NCBI GenBank assembly: GCA_001792895.1
Contig: MARA01000099.1
Span: 1-34,228 of the forward strand
Direction: 5' to 3'
Source of the DNA: Lentinus brumalis
Lineage: Eukaryota > Basidiomycota > Agaricomycetes > Polyporales > Polyporaceae
DNA: 34,228 nt
Shown here: positions 8,286 to 17,140 of the stretch, one piece after another
How positions within the stretch are numbered: the first letter of the stretch is position 1
Layout: each line of letters starts with the position of its first letter
Notes under the pieces: model-generated
Seen by the model: the letters and a program-made list of their open reading frames with translations, nothing else
Databases searched by the model: none
What the model was told of the DNA's origin: nothing
Made by a program: the position numbers and the translations under genes

Positions 8286-8465
8286 AGATAATTAATATTT
8301 CATGAAGGTTCAACGACTAACAGGTGAGTTTCACTAACAATAAACCTGACACGAATATCCGGCTTTATCTTCTCTTTTCATAAGGGATGATGAATGATGA
8401 CATAGTCTGAACAATAACGTGAGTTATTGAAGTAATGAATAAAATGCATTACGATAACATATTTG

Positions 8466-8790
8466 TTAATACGACGTGAGTCAGTATGGTCCCTATCTTC
8501 TGGAGGGATAAATAGTAAAAAGGGGCAGACCTTCTAGTACGAAAGGATCAATAGGCTGTGTTTCTCTAGTGTACCAATTGTTATTATTCTTTTTTTTAAA
8601 GACAAAAGCATAGTTGGGTAGCCACAAACATGATAGATAAGCGCTGAATGAATATTAAGCAGGAAGCTATCCCTAGATACTATCTTATTGACAGCAATAG
8701 TCAATATTTAATAAGAAATAGAACATTTCTAAATAGGATGCAAATGAAAGTGTTGTAAAGCATTTAGTTTAGCATTACTAATTTATTATT
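8466..8790 (+). rRNA. rnl: rnl 3' exon (LSU 3' end)
   Basis: Begins TTAATACGACGTGAGTCAGT and includes GGGGCAGACCTTCTAGTACG with AAAGGA (the sarcin-ricin loop region), CTCTAGTGTACCAATTGT and, near the end, ATAAGCGCTGAATGAATATT with AAGCAGGAAGC, the usual LSU 3' domain. The 3' end is not sharply visible and was put where conservation fades. Confidence 0.88.
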
Positions 8791-9196
8791 TAGACTGGAT
8801 GTTATTAATTGTTAATCTATTTTTAAATTTTCCTAGTGACATAGGAGGGATTATTGAGTTTTCCTTATTAATTTTTTTAATTAAGTGTCAGTGTTTTATA
8901 AAAGGATAAATTCTTCTTAAAAACTTTTTTTTAGTAGAATAAGAATTAATTAAAATATATATCTGTCACTATTAATTTTTTAATTTAAAAGAACTAGTAT
9001 CGAGTAATCCTTACTAAATCAAGCAACTATATTAAACAATTTTGTGTTAATAAATAATATTAAGTATTACAAACCATATTTAGTATTATACTATAGAATA
9101 AAAAATAAAATTTTATTTAAATAAAAATTATAACAGACAATTCTTTCTTATTTAATTATATTAAATTATATATTTAAATATGCAATAAAACAAATT
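8791..9196. other. Intergenic spacer, rnl to cox3
   Basis: About 400 nt of very AT-rich sequence with long T and A runs. No tRNA cloverleaf, ORF or strong repeat was recognised. A promoter may be here, but no motif can be supported. Confidence 0.6.
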
Positions 9197-10044
9197 ATGT
9201 TACTTAACATAAACAGAAATTTATTTCAAAATTTCCCATTTCATTTAGTAACTATTTCTCCTTGGCCTATTTTAGTGAGTTTCTCACTATTAAGTTTAAC
9301 ATTAGGAGCAGTGTTATCAATGCATGGATACGGTAATTTTACCTTTTATTAGGTGTAACCTCTACAGGATTAGGTATGTTATTATGGTTTAGAGATATCA
9401 TTTTAGAAGCTACTTATTTAGGAGATCATACTACTCAAGTACAAAAAGGAATAACTATAGGAGTTATTTTATTTATTGTAAGTGAAGTATTTGCTTTCTT
9501 TTCCGTATTCTGGGCATTCTTCCATTCTAGTTTAAGTCCAAGTGTAGAAATAGGAGGTGTCTGGCCACCACAAGGAATAGAAGCATTATCTGCATTTGGT
9601 ATACCATTATTAAATACTTTCTTATTATTAAGTAGTGGGTCAACTATCACATTTGGACACCATGCTTTAATTAAAGGAGATAGAAAAAAAGCAATAATAG
9701 GTGGTTTATTAACAATTGTTTTAGCTGTTATTTTCACTGCTTTACAATATGTTGAATATTTTAATGCTAGCTTTACTATTACAGATTCAGTCTTTGGTAC
9801 AACATTCTATGCTTCTACAGGATTACATGGAATACACGTAATCATAGGAACAATCTTTATAGCAGTAGGATTCTTTAGAATCATAAATTACCATTTAACT
9901 AATAGTCACCACATCGGATATGAAGCAAGTATTTTATACTGGCACTTTGTGGATGTTGTGTGGTTATTTTTATTCATTGCAGTATATTACTGGGTGGAAA
10001 CTAATCAACAAAAAATCAAATTATATAATTTGATTTTTACTTAA
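9197..10044 (+). CDS. cox3: Cytochrome c oxidase subunit 3, with one frameshift and altered tail
   Basis: Multi-pass inner-membrane subunit of complex IV. From ATG 9197 the frame reads the usual N terminus ([24 protein letters not shown]) and meets a stop at about 9350 where one T appears missing in a T-run. From 9376 the rest is clean: [80 protein letters not shown]. Expected length about 270 fits. The expected end is YYWSGN-stop, as preserved in the duplicate at 15353-15486. Here one base is missing (TGGGTGG versus TGGAGTGG), so the frame runs on to 10044. Both defects are single bases and may be sequencing errors. Confidence 0.93.
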
Positions 10045-10225
10045 TACTTATTATATAAAAAATTAAATAAGTATTAAAAACCAATATTTAATCAAAATAT
10101 TAAAAATTTAGCTAAATTATTTATAACTATAATTATATATAATTTATAAAGTGAAATCAATTTCACTTTCTTATCATAAAACGTTTATTTTTTTTTCCCT
10201 AAGGATTTGCAAAGTATTTTTACCT

Positions 10226-10492
10226 ATGAATTTTTCATTATTTTTATTTTTAATTGGTGTTTTAGGATTTATTTTAAATAGAAAAAACATCATTTTAATG
10301 ATTATCGCGATAGAAATAATGCTATTAGCTGTAACCTTATTAGTTTTAATAAGTTCATTTAGTTTTGACGATGCTATCGGACAAAATTTTAGTATCTTTA
10401 TTATTTCTATAGCAGGAGCAGAATCAGTTATAGGTTTAAGTATTTTAGTCGCTTTTTACAGATTAAGAGGTAATATCTCTTTAAGAACATAA
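10226..10492 (+). CDS. nad4L: NADH dehydrogenase subunit 4L
   Basis: 88-residue inner-membrane subunit of complex I, the normal length for the family, with three hydrophobic segments. Typical sequence: FLIGVLGFILNRKN, IEIMLLAVTLL, DDAIGQNFSIFIISIAGAES, GLSILVAFYRLRG. The frame is open upstream to 10151, but ATG 10226 gives the standard N terminus. The stop codon TAA shares its last A with the ATG of nad5 (10492), the common fungal nad4L-nad5 overlap, which implies one transcript. Confidence 0.95.
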   Translation: MNFSLFLFLIGVLGFILNRKNIILMIIAIEIMLLAVTLLVLISSFSFDDAIGQNFSIFIISIAGAESVIGLSILVAFYRLRGNISLRT

Positions 10493-10739
10493 TGTATTTA
10501 TCAATTTTAATTTTTCCTTTATTAGGAAGTTTTGTATCAGGTTTATTAGGTAGAAAAATAGGTGTTACAGGTGCTCACTTGATAACATGCTCATGCCTAA
10601 TAATATCTTCAATTTTAGCCACTGTAGCCTTTTATGAAGTAGGTTTATGTGGTTCTCCAGTATTAATTAATTTAAGTACTTGGATGGATTCAGAAATATT
10701 AAGTATTCAATGGGAATTCTTATTTGATCAGTTAACTGT
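10492..10739 (+). CDS. nad5: nad5 exon 1
   Basis: N terminus of NADH dehydrogenase subunit 5: MYLSILIFPLLGSFVSGLLG, then STWMDSEILSIQWEFLFDQLTV. It ends in T inside the Val codon and joins exon 2 (12843) as LTV-SMFIPVLYISS. It overlaps nad4L by one base. Confidence 0.95.
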
Positions 10740-12293
10740 TTATTTTTTGGCTCTCTATCAAACGGTAGAGATTGGAGCAGTGTTGGTATTAATCCAACTG
10801 TATAAGATATTTATTAAAATAAATTTTATTTTATTTGTAAAAAGGCTAAGTTATTTTTTTGTCTGCAAAGCCCAGGTCTCTCGACCTCTCTACACTAAGT
10901 CACAAAATAAGCCTTTACTTACAAGCAATATAAGGAAATATTCCACTTTAAATCGGTACGATTCGTTAAATGAAAAAGGTTCTATAGATTCTAAATTTTT
11001 AGAGTGGTTTGTAGGGTTTACAGATGCTGAGGGGTGTTTTATCATAAATCCTTTTTTTAAAAAAATCAGTTGTATATCTCAAGATTTGTATTCATGTTTA
11101 AGATAACTTTGCATAAAGACGATGAAAAAGTATTAAGAACTATTAAGGCTCGATTAAAAATAGGGGGTGTTCGTATATATAAAGACGAATGTATTTTTAC
11201 TATTACAAAACAAAAAGAGATTGCTATACTAATTTCTATTTTTGAGAAATTTAATTTAAACACTTCAAAGTATCTTGATTATTTAGATTTTAAAGAAGCT
11301 TATTCTTTTTATTTTGATAGGGATCCTAATTTAAGTCCTGATAGGATAAAGGATCGCATACTAGGATTAAAAAATAATATGAATACTAATCGTATTATTT
11401 TTGATAGACCTGAAAATTCTAGAATTGTAATCAGCAAAAGTTGGCTTTTAGGTTTCATTGAAGGAGACGGCTCCTTTTTCTTAAGAAGAGATAATCTAAC
11501 ACCTATTTTTAGTCTTGTAAATACCGCAGTACAACTACCTGTTCTGCTTAAAATAAAGGAGTTCTTAGAGGCAAATCTAGGTTTTGATACCTTTTCTTTA
11601 TATAAAGTTAAAAACACTAATACTATTAGTATAGCTTCAATAAAAGCTAAAAGTATTAATAGTAAAAGTACTGTCTCAATTACTATTCAAAACATTAATG
11701 TCTTGAATAATTATTTAATACCATTCTTTGAAAATGAGGAATTTTTAACTAAAAAAGGTAAAGATTTTTACGATTTTAAAATTATTTGTAAAGTTATTTA
11801 CATAGGTGGTCATAGAATAGAGAAAATAAGAGCCTTAATTTTAAATTTATCAAATACAATGAATAATTTTAGATTATCAACTTATAATGGAGAAGTTAAA
11901 GATTTAACTCAGGAAGATTTAGAAATTTTATTAAATGCTGAAGCTACAATTATCCGGCTTTCAGATGGAAGAGTTATAGATAGTAGTACTAAAAAATTAC
12001 TACCTAAACTAGTTTGCTGTGTGTATGAAATCTTAACAAAGGATGGATCTTTTATATTAGCAAATTCTTTAAGCGAAGCTGCTAAAATTGTAGGCTTATA
12101 CCCGGATACTTTAAGTAAATATCTTGATTTTGAGAAGAATGAATGCCAAGCCGGCGACCGCTCAAGAAAGGACGGGTATGTAGAAATTAAAAACCATTTT
12201 ATAAAAAGAGTAAGAGTATTTACTGGGCCAGCTTCGCAGCTGGCTTCTCCCCAAAGCGGGGCGTGCAGAAAAAATAATATTTTTAAAGATTAA
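10740..12293 (+). CDS. LAGLIDADG endonuclease with NUMOD1-like tail, fused to nad5 exon 1, one frameshift
   Basis: The nad5 frame runs on from exon 1 into the intron and reaches LAGLIDADG motif 1 WFVGFTDAEGCF near 11010-11045, then is broken near 11070-11105. The frame from 11070 continues the protein: FKITLHKDDEKVL, motif 2 WLLGFIEGDGSF (11442-11477), NTMNN. A C-terminal extension (about 11990-12220) looks like a NUMOD1 DNA-binding repeat: VYEILTKDGS, SLSEAAKIVGL, DTLSKYLDF. The last ~35 codons contain GC-rich hairpins (12144-12177, 12227-12261) and look added. Both catalytic acids are present; a single indel separates the halves. Confidence 0.8.
12227..12261 (+). repeat. GC-rich double hairpin
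   Basis: Two adjacent hairpins: GCCAGCT-TCGC-AGCTGGC (12227-12244, perfect 7-bp stem) and CCCC-AAAGC-GGGG (12249-12261). They lie at the 3' end of the nad5 intron 1 ORF. Double-hairpin elements of this shape are known mobile GC elements in some fungal and algal mitochondria. Confidence 0.75.
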
Positions 12294-12842
12294 ATTACCA
12301 CAATTTTTTTCATATAAATACTAGATCTAAACTCCTACCTTTTTACAACTAAAAAAATATTTTTATTTTAATAATATAGCGATCGAATAAACATATTTAA
12401 GTATCCACTTCAGGCCAGCCTTTTTTATTTACAAAGCTTAATTAAACAATTATCACTGATAATTTGTAATAAGAAGTAATACTTAGATATACATAGGATA
12501 TCGCTATTAGGAATTGAGCAAGACTATTATCAAACAATTCCGTGCTTATACAAATAGGTGAATTAACGGTTAATGAGAATATACTTCAAGACCGTCGGCA
12601 GTTTTAGATGTCGCTACAGACTGGTTCACCGGGGTTAGGCTGAAATGTCTGTCCGAATGTACAGTCGGATCCTAGAACGAATGCGAGATCGTAGGGGGGA
12701 AATATTTATCGCAAAAACACTACGCATGGTGGATAGCCTTTGTCAAGAGGTCAGTAACCCTGAGTAACTAAACTACTATTGATGTCTATTCCTCTAAAAA
12801 AATTTACTAGAGGAGACATCAATGCAAGGTTAACTAGGATTG

Positions 12843-12918
12843 TTCAATGTTTATTCCTGTACTATATATTTCTTCTTTAATTCATATATTTTCAACTAAT
12901 TATATGGCTGAAGATCCT
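12843..12918 (+). CDS. nad5: nad5 exon 2
   Basis: Encodes SMFIPVLYISSLIHIFSTNY then MAEDP, joining exon 1 in frame and exon 3 as EDP-HNQRFFSYL. It is 76 nt and ends in T before a group I intron. Confidence 0.92.
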
Positions 12919-14155
12919 GTATTGTGTTCTGGGAAAACACTTTTGTGGGAAAAACTATCAAACTCCGGGGACGCCCTAAAGATCATAGTACCAAGCCATA
13001 ATGGAAACGTTATGTGTGGCCAGAATAATTACCTGGGTATGGTAACAAGCTATGATATGAACGAAAGTGAAATGGGTTATCGCGGATCTAAATTAGTATT
13101 ATTAAATAGCACTGTAAAAGAGCAACGAGTAGACGGTAGTTGGAACAATTATTTATTAAGTAATTCGTTCTTAAGGTATACTCTAATGGGCGGCGAAAGT
13201 CGCTATCAAGTCAAAATCCCATCTAAACAATTAAATATTAAAAATTTTCTACACTTAACTCTTCACTTCCTATTAACCCTTGGTTTATTACTGGCCTTAT
13301 AGATGCTGAAGGTTCTTTTTCTGTCATAATAGATAAAAATAAATCTCGAAAGTTAGGTTGGCGGGTTCAAACAAAATTTCAATTAGGAATGCATTTACGG
13401 GATATTTTATTAATAACAAAAGTTAAAGAATTTTTGGAGGTATTGGTTCAATACATATAAGCCAACCTTTAAAAAAAGTAAATTATTCAATTGATTCTAT
13501 TCAAGATTTAACAAAATTAATTGTTCATTTTGAAAAATATCCTTTACATACTCAAAAAGCAGCAGATTTTATTTTATTTAAAGAAGTAATAATATTAATG
13601 AAGAATAAATATCATCTTTCAAATGAAGGATTAAATAAAATAGTTAATATTAAGGCATCAATGAATTTAGGTTTATCGGAATTCCTTAAATCTGAATTTT
13701 TAAATTTTACACCGGTAGAAAGACCTAATATTAAAACTGAAAGTATATCTGATAGTCATTGGATTGCTGGTTTTGTAAGTGGTGAGGGTAATTTTGATGT
13801 TAGAATTACTGAGCAAAAATCTAATAAAATAGGATCTCGAGTACAATTAAGATTTAGAGTCAATCAACATATTAGAGATATAAAATTATTGGAATTATTA
13901 GTTTTATATTTAGGCGGTAATTTATATAAATATCCTGAAAATAATGCCGTTGTTTTAACAGTTGTTAAATTTTCGGATATTACTAGTATAATCATTCCTT
14001 TTTTTGAAAAACACGCTATAATCGGGGTAAAACTATTAGACTTTAATGATTGGTGTGTAATCGCCGAATTAATGAAGAAGGGTTCTCATCTCACCGTTGA
14101 AGGATTAAAATTAATTCGGGAGATTAAGAGTGGGATGAATACAGGTAGAAAATAA
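12919..14155 (+). pseudogene. I-OnuI-like LAGLIDADG endonuclease, two frameshifts
   Basis: The frame is open from nad5 exon 2 through the translated group I core (LSNSGD, GQNNYLGMVTS, KEQRVDGS, KIPSKQ) to about 13240. The frame then changes: WFITGLIDAEGSFS (motif 1) lies one frame over at about 13283-13324. A second shift occurs near 13440, after which the frame is open to 14155, with motif 2 WIAGFVSGEGNF near 13760 and a HLTVEGL...MNTGRK end. Catalytic Glu residues are kept in both motifs. Each break is one base in or near an A/T or G run, so inactivation is not proven. Confidence 0.8.
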
Positions 14156-14194
14156 TACTATATATTTAATTGCATGATAAATTTGATGACCATG
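12919..14194 (+). mobile_element. nad5 intron 2, I-OnuI-type group I intron
   Basis: The core begins with CAAACTCCGGGGACGCCCTA (12959-12978), GGTAACAAGC, ATCGCGGATCT, AGAGCAACGAGTAGACGG and GTATACTCTAATGGG. The 3' end is GATAAATTTGATGACCATG, ending in G at 14194. Clearly paralogous to the rnl intron 3316-4620 and the chimeric intron 15611-17043. Confidence 0.88.
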
Positions 14195-14297
14195 CACAAC
14201 CAAAGATTCTTCTCTTATTTATCTTTATTCACATTCTTTATGTTAGTATTAGTTTCTGGTGCTAATTATTTTTGTAATGTTTGTAGGATGGGAAGGT
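14195..14297 (+). CDS. nad5: nad5 exon 3 (one-base insertion)
   Basis: Encodes HNQRFFSYLSLFTFFMLVLV, SGANYF, then after one extra T (TTTTTGTAATG) VMFVGWEG. It joins exon 4 as [11 protein letters not shown]. This is a core proton-channel region of the subunit. Confidence 0.9.
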
Positions 14298-14426
14298 ATA
14301 ATTCAATGCCTTAAATGTTTTATTTTAATACTAATTTATGTAATGATTGTTATATAAGTTCTATTTTTTTAATATCTTCGAATAGATTAAATTATTTTTA
14401 TAGATCTTTTTTTACCTGTAAAACTT

Positions 14427-15040
14427 CAGTAGAAAGAATAGGTCCTCATAACGATATTATTTCTATGATTATAGGTTCATTATTAGGGACGGACACCTAG
14501 AAAAAAGAAAACAAGGAGTAGGAACTAGAATTAAATTTGAACAATCAAGTGATAATGTTGAATATTTAATGTGGTATCATTCTTATTTATCTACAAGAGG
14601 TTACTGTAATCCAATAAACCTAAATAAAAAAAAGAATCAGAAAGAACGGAACTATTTATTATCATTATACAATAAATAGTTTTACTTTCTCTAGTTTAAA
14701 TTGGATTCATGATATGTTTTATAAAGAAATAGAAGGTAAATATATAAAAATTATACCTTTAAACATAGAACAATATTTAAGTCCAATTACTTTAGCTTTA
14801 TGGTTTATGGATGATGTAGTAAATTAAGAAAAGGAGCTAAAATAGCGACTAATTGTTTTACAAAAACTGAATTAGAAAATTTATGTATTATAAAAAATAA
14901 ATTTAATATTACAGTTACAGTACAATCAGGTGGAAAAAATAAGGGTTATACTTTATATATTTCTACTAGTTCTATGCCTACTTTTTCTAAAATTATTAAA
15001 CCCTATATGTTACCATCATTATATTATAAATTAAGGTAAT
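14427..15040 (+). pseudogene. LAGLIDADG_2 endonuclease remnant
   Basis: Family signatures appear in sequence but in several frames: ERIGPHNDIISMIIGSLLG (motif 1, stop soon after at about 14498), TRIKFEQSSDNVEYLMWYHS, FTFSSLNWIHDMFYK, LSPITLALWFMDD (motif 2, truncated), KIATNCFTKTELENL, and a terminal SKIIKPYMLPSLYYKLR ending at 15040. At least three breaks (near 14495, 14675 and 14820) interrupt it. The gene is either dead or badly sequenced. Confidence 0.75.
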
Positions 15041-15352
15041 TATTAAAATAAAATTATAGTGAAAAATGTTAAATCTTTAGCAATTGAGATAAAAAATAAA
15101 GATTAATTCGGTTTGAATTACATTTTTTGCGACATTATTGAAAACGATCAAAAATTAAAAAGCTTTTTTAGAGATCGTCGGTTTTATTCTCAGATCGCTA
15201 TCGACTGGTACAATAATGGGTGGCTGAAATGCTGCTTAATGCATAGTCAGAATCTTCATTATTATGTAATTAAAAATTATTTTATAATAATGCCAAGGCA
15301 TAAAGTAAATCCTGTTAGGTATTTAATGTACAGGAAATAAAGAAAAGCTTAA

Positions 15353-15486
15353 CTTTAGAATCATAAATTATCATTTAACTAATAATCACCACATAGGATA
15401 TGAAGCAAGTATTTTATACTGGCACTTTGTGGATGTTGTGTGGTTATTTTTATTCATTGCAGTATATTACTGGAGTGGAAACTAAT
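15353..15486 (+). repeat. Duplicate of the cox3 3' end inside nad5 intron 3
   Basis: 134 nt nearly identical to 9873-10005 of cox3, encoding [19 protein letters not shown] through [13 protein letters not shown] and then SGN-stop. It differs by a few silent changes and by one base that restores the normal cox3 ending. It sits only 28 nt upstream of nad5 exon 4, after the intron core. Confidence 0.92.
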
Positions 15487-15514
15487 TAAAAAAATTTCTT
15501 TATTTTAAGATTTG

Positions 15515-15610
15515 ATTGGAGTTGTTTCTTATTTATTAATTAACTTCTGGTTTACAAGAATACAAGCAAATAAAGCAGCCATATTAGCATTTACTATGAA
15601 TAGAGTAGGT
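15515..15610 (+). CDS. nad5: nad5 exon 4 (last nad5 exon seen)
   Basis: Encodes [20 protein letters not shown] then [12 protein letters not shown]. Subunit 5 should continue (D..LT.G..), but the following intron ends in a cox1 exon. No later nad5 exon occurs in the window. Confidence 0.9.
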
Positions 15611-17043
15611 GCTTTGAGAGTAGGATCTCTCTTTTGTGCCTAAAAACTATCAAACTCCGGGGACGCCCTAAAGCTTATGATACCAAGCTATAGTCGAAAG
15701 GCTATCAGTGGCCAGAATAATTACCTGGGTATGGTAACAAGTCATAAGATGACTGAAAACGAAATGGGTTATCGCGGATCTAAATCAGAATTTATTAAAA
15801 TAAACCTACAGCCTATAAATTCTGTAAAAGAGCAACGAGTAGACGGTAGTTATTGCACTAAATTAATGCAATTAAGGTGTACTCTAATGGGTTTCGAAAG
15901 AAATTATCAAATCAAAATCCCTTCTAAAAATATTCAAAAAAATAGAATAAAAAAATTTTCTACTTTAACTTCTAAAAATACTTCAAATCTCTTGCCTATT
16001 CCCTTAGATCCTTGGTACATTACAGGCTTAATCGACGGGGAGGGTTCATTCCAGATTAGAGTTAGAAAAAGTTCTAAATATAAAACAGGATGGTCTATTT
16101 CACCAGTTTTTTCATTAGCTCTTCATAAATCTGATTTACCTCTTCTTAAAGCAGTTCAAGTTTATTTTGGAGGTATAGGTTCTATTTTACATAGTCAAGG
16201 GGATGTTTTAAAATATAGTGTTGAGTCTCAAAAAAAAATTTCAAATTTTATAATACCTCATTTTACTAAATTTCCACTACAAACTCAGAAAGGTGCTGAT
16301 TTTTTACTGTTTAATAAAGTTATTCAATTAATAAAAGCTAGGGAGCACTTAAATTCTGAGGGAGTAATGAATATAATATCAATTAAAGGTGCAATTAATA
16401 AAGGGTTATCAGAGGAATTACTGATTTCTTTCCCTAATATTAATATAGAAGCAAGACCTTTAATACAAGTTAAAGAAACACCAAATTTAAAATGGATCGT
16501 TGGTTTTGTAGAAGGTGAGGGATGTTTTAAAATAACAATTCTGAATAAACCCAATAATAGATATCAAGTTTTAATAGTATTTCAAATAACTCAGCATAGC
16601 AGAGATAAGCCATTGTTAAATATTTTACTTAATTACTTTGGTTGCGGAAGGTTAGAAAAGGATAATAGAAAATCTGTTTTCCATTTTTCCGTTTATAAAT
16701 TTTCAGATAATTATGGTAAAATTATACCTTTTTTTAAACAAAATAATCTTGTAGGTAAAAAAGCTTTAAATTTTAAAGATTGGTGTCAAATAGGAGAAAT
16801 TATTAAATCCGGTGCTCATTTAACATTTAAAGGTTTAGAAAATATTAAAAAAATTAAATCCAAAATGAATAAAGGTAGATAATAAAATATTAAAACCTAC
16901 GCTTCACCGTTAAAACTGCTATTGGTTACCTTATAATTAGTTTATTAAATTTTTAGAAAATTAAAGTTTTTTTAAGAAAATTGTTAAGAGATTTATAACT
17001 CTTAGCCCTTTTTTGAATATTTATGATAAATTTGATCGCCATG
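15611..17043 (+). mobile_element. I-OnuI-type group I intron joining nad5 to cox1
   Basis: The 5' side follows nad5 exon 4 (NRVG); the 3' side leads into cox1 (LAGIQSHSG). The core begins CAAACTCCGGGGACGCCCTA (15652) and includes GGTAACAAGT, ATCGCGGATCT, AGAGCAACGAGTAGACGG and AAGGTGTACTCTAATGGG. The 3' end GATAAATTTGATCGCCATG ends in G at 17043. A stop codon (TAA, about 15643) separates the nad5 frame from the core-derived frame, unlike in nad5 intron 2. See findings for the two readings of this join. Confidence 0.8.
15677..16882 (+). CDS. I-OnuI-like LAGLIDADG homing endonuclease
   Basis: Intact 401-residue frame. Residues 1-85 are translated group I core (SGQNNYLGMVTS, YRGSKS, KEQRVDGS, KIPSK). 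The nuclease is about residues 108-401: motif 1 WYITGLIDGEGSF (113-125), motif 2 WIVGFVEGEGCF (273-284), each with catalytic Glu. HFTKFPL, HLNSEGV and HLTFKGL mark the I-OnuI-type repeats, and the end is MNKGR. The best preserved of the three paralogues on the plus strand. Confidence 0.9.
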   Translation: MIPSYSRKAISGQNNYLGMVTSHKMTENEMGYRGSKSEFIKINLQPINSVKEQRVDGSYCTKLMQLRCTLMGFERNYQIKIPSKNIQKNRIKKFSTLTSKNTSNLLPIPLDPWYITGLIDGEGSFQIRVRKSSKYKTGWSISPVFSLALHKSDLPLLKAVQVYFGGIGSILHSQGDVLKYSVESQKKISNFIIPHFTKFPLQTQKGADFLLFNKVIQLIKAREHLNSEGVMNIISIKGAINKGLSEELLISFPNINIEARPLIQVKETPNLKWIVGFVEGEGCFKITILNKPNNRYQVLIVFQITQHSRDKPLLNILLNYFGCGRLEKDNRKSVFHFSVYKFSDNYGKIIPFFKQNNLVGKKALNFKDWCQIGEIIKSGAHLTFKGLENIKKIKSKMNKGR

Positions 17044-17140
17044 TTAGCCGGTATCCAATCTCACTCTGGTGCATCTGTAGATCTAGCTATCTTCAGTTTA
17101 CACTTAGCAGGAGTTTCTTCTTTATTAGGAGCTATTAATT
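17044..17140 (+). CDS. cox1: cox1 exon a (first cox1 exon seen)
   Basis: Encodes [20 protein letters not shown] then [12 protein letters not shown], the middle of cytochrome c oxidase subunit 1. The 5' part of cox1 (roughly the first 150 codons) is not in the window. It ends in T within the Phe codon and joins exon b as GAINF-ITTVLNM. Confidence 0.95.

Larger units (their letters stand above)
7388..8465 (+). mobile_element. Group I intron in rnl near E. coli 2584/2585
   Basis: Splices GAGTTGGGT to TTAATACGACGTGAG, giving a normal LSU sequence. Core: GGATTAAATGCAAGGAAC (about 8171), CAATTTGCAGCCAAGC (8203), GGTTCAACGACTAACAGGTG (about 8306) and GACATAGTCTGAAC (8399-8412). Elements are of the same class as the omega intron and cox1 intron 10. 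A GC cluster at 8247-8285 is inserted between the Q- and R-type elements. Confidence 0.9.
10740..12842 (+). mobile_element. nad5 intron 1, group I
   Basis: 2.1-kb intron. The 5' end follows DQLTV. A group I core lies at about 12585-12700: CAAGACCGTCGGCAG, TCGCTACAGACTGGTTCACC, GGCTGAAATG, AATGTACAGTCGG. The last base is G at 12842. The stretch 12300-12580 between the ORF and the core holds no gene. Confidence 0.85.
14298..15514 (+). mobile_element. nad5 intron 3, group I
   Basis: Core at about 15170-15260: AGATCGTCGG, ATCGCTATCGACTGG, GGCTGAAATGCTGC, TTAATGCATAGTC, the same core class as nad5 intron 1 and cox1 intron 4. It contains a broken LAGLIDADG_2 gene upstream of the core and a copy of the cox3 3' end between core and 3' splice site. 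It ends in G at 15514. Confidence 0.85.

Noticed and set aside
8791..9196. tRNA genes between rnl and cox3
   Set aside because: No segment gave a D-arm, anticodon arm and T-arm in register.
9435..9737. 100-codon minus-strand ORF
   Set aside because: It is the antisense of the clean cox3 coding region.
11309..11617. 102-codon minus-strand ORF
   Set aside because: Antisense of the nad5 intron 1 LAGLIDADG gene; no recognisable protein features.
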